Part shown: piece after piece, positions 58,471 through 64,000 of the stretch | Layout: each line of letters begins with the position of its first letter | Numbering within the stretch: the stretch's first letter is position 1 | Origin: Saturnia japonica | Taxonomy: Eukaryota; Arthropoda; Insecta; Lepidoptera; Saturniidae | Reading direction: 5' to 3' | Assembly: GCA_033032175.1 (NCBI GenBank) | Contig: CM065312.1 | Coordinates: 3,906,001-3,970,000 of the forward strand | DNA: 64,000 nt | The notes under the pieces: generated by a model | What the model was told of the DNA's origin: nothing | Database searches by the model: none | Seen by the model: the letters and a program-made list of their open reading frames with translations, nothing else | Program-made: the position numbers and the translations under genes

Positions 58471-60103
58471 AATAAAATAAATTAATACTGCGAATCCTAA
58501 CACGACCAGTGCCATTGAACTGGACAACAGAGCCTTGCTCGGTATCAAAAAAAAAAAAAAAAAACACCTATGTAGATTAACTTGGAATGTTAAACATTAT
58601 CTAAATACAAAATTTCATCGAAAACGTTGGAACCGTTTCCGAGAAACCAATTACATATATATATAAGAATTGCTCACTTAATATAATAAGATAAAATCAC
58701 TCTTCTAATTTTAAACTTATCAGAACATAACTCAGTGTGTACCTACTTTTTGCGTTCTTCGACTGGTTTGATCGATTCCATAGTTAAATAATATTTGTCG
58801 TGGGGATAATTATATGTCTATATAATTCTATATAGAATATATTCTGCATGTCATTATGATAATTCGGGATTTTTTATTACAACTAAAAATAATAATATAT
58901 GTACATCTTAATATACAAAAATCTCGTCACGATGTTTGTTTACGCTAATCACAAAAACCACCCAACCGATTTCAATGAAATTATATGAATGTGTATGGTT
59001 GGTTCTTTCTTGAGAGCTAAGATAGTTTTGGTCTCAATAAGTAGCGCAGTTGTCGAGATATTTTTTTAATTTTCTCGTCGAAAATACAACCACAAATTTT
59101 AACGATAACTACTATTTTCTGAAGTAAGTTAAGGTGGCCCGAGGGAGAATTATGTGCTCGCCGATTCCCAGACAAATGACATCGATCAGATAACAGATGC
59201 TGCCCTGTCCTGAAAGCTGATTATTAAGACTCGTATTCCGTAAACGGGAACCCTTACCAAAGGTTTGTTATCATCCGATAACTTTATTTGAGTACTAGTT
59301 GTGACATTTTGACAGATAATGTATAGAAATCTGTCAAAATTTAAAAATTATTCGATATATGTCCAAAAAGACGGCCCCGAATGTTATCATTATATTTTTA
59401 CGAATAAAAATTTGCAAAGGTTTATTTTGTTCGTGTTCTATATATTTTATTAGCATGATTTTTAGTTGTTTTTATACTATGACGATGGTCAAAGTTTTAA
59501 ACATACTATTTATGATAGTGAAAATGTATGTATATAAGGAAGTGAGTTTTAATATTTTGCTCCTGACAAAATTATGGCCCAATTACTAAAAGCACCATTT
59601 TCAGGTGAAAACAGTCAAGAATATGTTTTAGAACATTTAATCAAAAAGAAACGGATGATCCTTTAACTATCTTCTTTTGCTACATATACATCGCACGTTG
59701 AACTGTACCTATTTTTTTCGCGTACCTATTTATGTAGTTTTATTACCAAATCTCAAAAAAAACACATTTCTAAGTTACACTAGTTTATTATTAACACTTT
59801 TCTCAATATTCTGGTAGTAACACTAGGCTCAAAGCCTTGTGTATCAGAGAGGTTTGACTACACAATTATTTGTGTCATCAAATATCCAGAGAAAAAAAGT
59901 GTTTTTCGTGTGTTTAGTCCAATCTAATAATGCGTACGTGCGTGATATGAGAGTATGTGTGCTGTGTGAGAGAGAATGTGTGTATGCATGTATGTACATG
60001 TGTGTATAAGAAGCGTATTATAAACTTTTAATTCATTATGACAGAGAAATATCGTTGTAAAAACGATTTATTTCAACGTAACCAGTTACTGTTTTCGGAC
60101 TAA
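58471..60103. other. Intergenic DNA with small repeats
   Basis: LINE-like block at 58915-59090 (CTCGTCACGATGTTTG, CCAACCGATTTCAATGAAA); perfect 11-bp hairpin ATTTTGACAGA/TCTGTCAAAAT at 59306-59340; TG-rich tract 59935-60010. No gene. Confidence 0.5.
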
Positions 60104-60406
60104 TCTAACAAAATATTACAAACTTGTGTTCTGTTTGTTTGGATGCGTACAACTCTGGAACTATCAGTCAGATTTCAATTTTCTTTTAAATGTTTATAGC
60201 CTGTTTATTTAGGAATGTTATAATATGTATAACTTCACTCTACAATCCTAAGGAGCAGAGCGGTAATCATGAACGTCTCGCACGCAATCTGGCAAGTATG
60301 GGAAATGGGAACAGTGGTATGCTACAAGGGTACGATTTGGCGCCGGCACGATGGTGAGTTGTTCGAAAATAGTTACCACGAACGAAACCTTAGTACTTAG
60401 CTAGTT
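60104..60406 (+). mobile_element. Helitron family 1, 303 bp
   Basis: A|TCTAACAAAATATTACAAAC.., ACAACTCTGGAACTATCAGT, ..CTTAG|CTAG|T. Confidence 0.6.
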
Positions 60407-60445
60407 TTTGAATAAACGGAAATATTTGTACAGAATTTTAAAAAA

Positions 60446-60798
60446 CTAGCGAACGCCCTAAGGTCGCAATTCGACCAGCGACTTTTTGATCATAGATTAT
60501 TTTCTGTTTGACATTTACAGTATTCATAAACAATGAGTATTGTCTACATCACTTGCTGTTACTTTTAGTTGAGTAACAATGTCAATACTTTGAGGGGTCT
60601 AAGTTCAATGGCACTGGTCGGTTTAGGATTCGAGTATTCATTTATTTTATATATTAGTAACAGATATCATAGATAAATTTTAGCTTTCTGCACTCCTTCT
60701 CCATATAAACTTTAACCATGCCAAATCTCACAGTCTTCCGTGCACGCAATACGCTTAAAAAGGTACCGAAGCTTCTGCTTCACGTATTAATATATAGA
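60446..60798 (-). mobile_element. Helitron family 2, unfilled copy (353 bp)
   Basis: On -: A|TCTATATATTAATACGTG.. to GTCGC-loop-GCGAC hairpin, 13 bases, then CTAG|T. It lacks the SINE present in the 50035 copy. Confidence 0.85.
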
Positions 60799-61389
60799 TA
60801 ATATGTATGTACCTGATCTTATAATAATAACCTGTAGTCACAATTTGCGAATAAAAAGTGATAATTCTTAGTAAAAACTTACTTGAACAAACTGAGCATC
60901 CTCGGTATTTAACGGTATCCAGGATCAGACTAGCTACTGGTTTTGACGCGTTAAAATTATCACCGCGAGTTACCCAAGAAATACTTGGAAGTTAGCTAGC
61001 GGCGTGATTAATCACCATGTACGTTTAAATAAATGCTATCGGTAACTATTATTTAACTGTTATAAATAATAGCGGTTTGGTATTTATAACAGTTTACGCA
61101 TTGAAATTAAACCGGGCGTGTTATTCTTAATTATAGGTTTAAAAAATCTTGAATGTTTTGATTAAACAAAACACAAAAAAAAAAATACTCAAAAACTGAA
61201 TATTTATCTGTAATTATGTGTTTCGCACACATTCATACTAAGGAATCGTATCCAATCCTTACTACATGCTGCCCCGCCATATTAGTAACATACAATTTAC
61301 TAAACGAATTATTTCTTATCATTAATAGACAACCGCAAAGGGTTCGTCGACAGAAGTCAATAGTGCTGAGTTTCATTAGCATAACATAA
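60799..61389. other. Intergenic DNA
   Basis: Nothing recognised. Confidence 0.5.
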
Positions 61390-61642
61390 CATACCTTCAC
61401 GCCTGGTATACCTGAAGGGTTGGGCAGAGGTATACTAATGTACACCCACAGTTCGCCGAGTATCTTTTTAGGTCCCATATAATAGGGGGTGAGCCTATTG
61501 CCATTAATTGGGCACAAAGCTAAACTCGGAGCTGCTATTGAGAATTTCAAAGAAAACCCCAATAACACTTTGCTCGACCCGGGATTCGAACCCAGTGCCT
61601 CGATCATAGCAGTCGCGCTTACTACCACTAGGCTAATGAGGT
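61390..61642 (-). mobile_element. tRNA-derived SINE, copy 2
   Basis: On -: CCTCATTAGCCTAGTGGTAG, GGGTTCGAATCCCGGGTCG, AATGGCAATAGGCTCACCCC, CGGCGAACTGTGGGTGTACA. Good A and B boxes; the apparent 131-codon minus frame here is SINE sequence. Confidence 0.85.
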
Positions 61643-61726
61643 AGATATAGGATTATCTAATACATAACAGCACGGCATGTTGACTATACTTTTTCTGATA
61701 ATAAGCATAGTATCTACAATACAAAT

Positions 61727-62060
61727 TACGGCGGCTACCGAGAAATCTTAATCCATCGACGGTCACCGTTGTTATTCCGAGCTGCATACATCTAACTGGA
61801 TATGCGCAGGTTGATCCCGAAACGTGACACGCAAAAGCGAGTCACTATGACGGACTTTTAACTACATGTATGGTGGTCGCGACCCAGTAGGGGAAAACAA
61901 CCCCACCACCCCGCTATCTCCCATTTCCTCATTCGTTACTCAGCAGGATACACCGTGTGTAGCCTTGCATTCTTACGAAAGTTTAACAGGGGTGTTAGGG
62001 GGTTAAATAACATTTTAAGACTTGAGTCACCCAAGCAAACCTTACCTGTACGAGGTGTAC
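61727..62060 (-). repeat. Repeat related to 25540-25835
   Basis: TTAATCCATCGACGGTCACC, GGATATGCGCAGG, CGCAAAAGCGAGTCACTATG, CACCACCCCGCTAT. Confidence 0.65.
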
Positions 62061-62229
62061 CCTACGAATACATACGAAATAATACAATATGAATAATAAT
62101 TCAACATTTAATATTACTGTGTAAATCTATATACAATTAATAAAATTAAAATGTCTGTTAGTAATGTCAAAATAACAGTTTTTTCACTAAATGCATATGA
62201 AAGTATATACGATACCTATAACAAAAAAT

Positions 62230-62645
62230 CCATTTTTTTTATTTTTGGCTTTCCGTCTGTTTGTTCTGGGTAATCTCCGAAACGATTGGACCCATTTTGA
62301 CGAGACTTTCACTGGTAGATAGCTGATTTTATAGGGAGTAAATTAGGCTACTTTTATTTTAGAAAAATAGTAAGAGGTCCGCACAAATAAAAAAATTGTT
62401 CATGGTGAATCAGTTCGGGCACTTAAATGGCTTACGCTGAGTAAACCATAAGAGATATAGCAAATGAATATAACAAATAATTGTAGAATTTAAACAGACC
62501 TACAAAAAAGTCACAGAGAGTATACGTCTATCTTCTAAGAAATACCTACAATAAGCATTTTTGTCTTTAAAATATCCGAGAGCGGGGAGCAAGATTCACG
62601 CGGGCATTCTGTAGTCCACATGAGCGAAGCCGCGGGCATAGCTAG
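62230..62645 (+). repeat. Repeat ending GCCGCGGGCATAG|CTAG|T
   Basis: Companion of 421-790. The CTAG|T end and GAAGCCGCGGG block suggest a Helitron-like or LINE tail; a 5' end is not defined. Confidence 0.6.
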
Positions 62646-63469
62646 TAACAAATAAAGTTATTATGTAAATAAACATTTCCATGGATTAAGTTTGATGTTA
62701 TGAAATATAATGATAGATAACACTTGGACCGACACATGATTTTAGTTTCCGTACATTGTTGCGCCGTAGGAAATGTTTAAATCTGAACCATTGTTTGAAG
62801 AAATGACAGTAGCATTACTTACAGTTATATAAGCAAATAGAAAAACTGACATGATTCATTGCAAAGCGTTCAGAATTTTTACCGAGAATAATTTATGTTT
62901 TATAAGAAATGTTAAACATTTTCAGGTTCTGAAGTCAACAAGGAACCCTAATGATTTTACGATGTCCGTCTGTACTAGTATCTAAGTAATAGAAAGATGT
63001 AATTTTGTCACGTCGACAAAGTGGTAAAATAAAATCTTGAAAAAAAATTTTTTAGGTTATCTCTACGCCGCGTAAAGTGGAGATAATTTTTTTTCCTCGT
63101 CTATCCCAAGGTATGATGAGGTGTAGTTGGACAGGTCATTAAAAAATATTGCGAATGTTTGAAATCCATTTTTCGACTCGGGGCTTTTTTCGAAATATTA
63201 CGCATTAAAATTCTAATTTTTGTTAAAGTCAAGTGAAAAATTCACGGCAGTAGTATGTATTAACTAAGTTAAAAGGAAAACTATCACAGCTAAGTAGGCT
63301 TTACAAGTTAACAAGTAATAGTCGACCAACTTATACTTGGAGAAGTAATTCGATTGGATTGGAAAAGTCCGCATATCGTGACGGGTATCTACGGAACCCT
63401 ATATTACGCGTGGTTCGACTCACACTTGTGATATTTTTTTACAGGTTTTACCATGATCTCAACTGATTG
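62646..63469. other. Intergenic DNA
   Basis: No gene or repeat end recognised. Confidence 0.5.
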
Positions 63470-63720
63470 TGGTTGACGATAGATGGATGGACGGTTACCT
63501 ATCAGATGCCTATTCACTTGAAAGACTCCCAAGTGACAGGCGGACGGTAAGACAGACAACAGAAGTGAATTCCAATATTTAGCTATTCGCTATTCTTTAG
63601 AGGATGAAGCGGATCACTTCGTGCGAATTGGGGGAATATCCACCACAAAATGTGGGAAACCGCAAGACGTCTAGATGTCTTGTGGTGAAACAGATTCGGT
63701 GGAATTTGATCGTGCGATTC
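63470..63720 (-). repeat. LINE 3' end, same family as 33.4 kb
   Basis: On -: TTTGTGGTGGATATTCCCCC, AATTCGCACGAAGTG, GGAATTCACTTCTGTTGTCT, TGGGAGTCTTTCAAGTGAAT, aligning to 34770-34900 (GTTGTGGAATTTCCCCC, GATTCGCACAAAGCG, TGGGAGTCTTCAAGCG). Confidence 0.65.
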
Positions 63721-64000
63721 CTGTATACACTCTCCAAAATGAATTTCACTATGTTATCGTTTAAGTACCAGCCTGTCAATATCATATTATTAGAAAAAGA
63801 CACCTCTTTCCGAGGGCCTCACCTATAACTAAAGACTTATTGGCGACTTTAAGCTTCAAGAAATTTATATTTCAGTATGTTCCAATGCAGTGAAACAATA
63901 TTTCACGATGTTTTCTTTCACCGTCAATAGTTTTACTAATTAATGTAGTAGGAAGACGTAGATGAGTTTCGAAGAATTAACATGTCTTCATCATTTTGCC
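63721..64000. other. Window edge, little recognised
   Basis: CACGATGTTTTCTTTCACCG at about 63904 is the complement of the LINE-like block at 17350. Confidence 0.4.

Noticed and set aside
61233..61628. 131-codon minus frame
   Set aside because: It reads through a tRNA-derived SINE; the similar frame at 50089-50319 has the same cause.
1..64000. CRISPR array, bacterial operon or phage-like system
   Set aside because: No regularly spaced direct repeats with unique spacers, no ribosome-binding-site-led gene strings; gene structure is clearly eukaryotic.

Overview
The window is AT-rich nuclear DNA from an insect, almost certainly a moth or butterfly (Lepidoptera). The reasons are spliced genes with long repeat-filled introns, canonical animal splice sites and polyadenylation signals, a clear insect Stubble gene, and a dense set of interspersed repeats of kinds typical of lepidopteran genomes: small Helitrons opening TC(C/T)TA..ACTAATAT and closing CTAG, tRNA-derived SINEs, RTE-like and CR1/Jockey-like LINE ends, mariner and hAT elements. 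No prokaryotic organisation, CRISPR array or rRNA gene is visible.

Three genes can be supported. (1) A single-coding-exon, 304-residue coiled-coil protein on + (9637-10551), with a splice acceptor just upstream and a poly(A) signal 50 bases after the stop. (2) An asparagine-rich 305-residue protein on + (23845-24762), also entered through a splice acceptor; I do not recognise it. (3) The main gene, on -: seven exons between 43259 and 28208 encode 539 residues of the insect Stubble serine protease (disulfide-knot domain, Thr/Pro-rich stem, complete trypsin-like domain). All exon phases match. The cytoplasmic/membrane-anchor exons, which must lie upstream on - (above 43259), were not found.

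Layout: 1-9.6 kb is repeats and intergenic DNA, with a possible 5' UTR exon for gene 1 at 5643-5723 and a possible GC-rich exon of another gene at 1093-1166. 10.6-23.8 kb is intergenic with a Helitron, RTE-type LINE ends, a fold-back element, a 14-bp-TIR MITE and a mariner fragment. 24.8-28.2 kb is repeats. 28.2-43.3 kb is Stubble; its largest intron (32071-39338) holds a Helitron, a decayed LINE, a broken hAT transposon with a perfect 8-bp target-site duplication and a second hAT-like MITE, and the next intron upstream holds a third hAT-type element. 43.3-64 kb is repeat-rich: Helitrons of two families (one with a nested SINE, and an unfilled copy 10 kb away), paired MITEs and a compact LTR element (TRIM) with a tRNA-Trp-type primer site and a 21-bp minisatellite inside.

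The genes show no functional link to each other. Stubble is a membrane-anchored trypsin-like protease used in Drosophila epithelial and appendage morphogenesis. The rest of the window is mainly a record of transposition; four hAT-type elements with matching 8-bp duplications lie within 36.2-45.5 kb.
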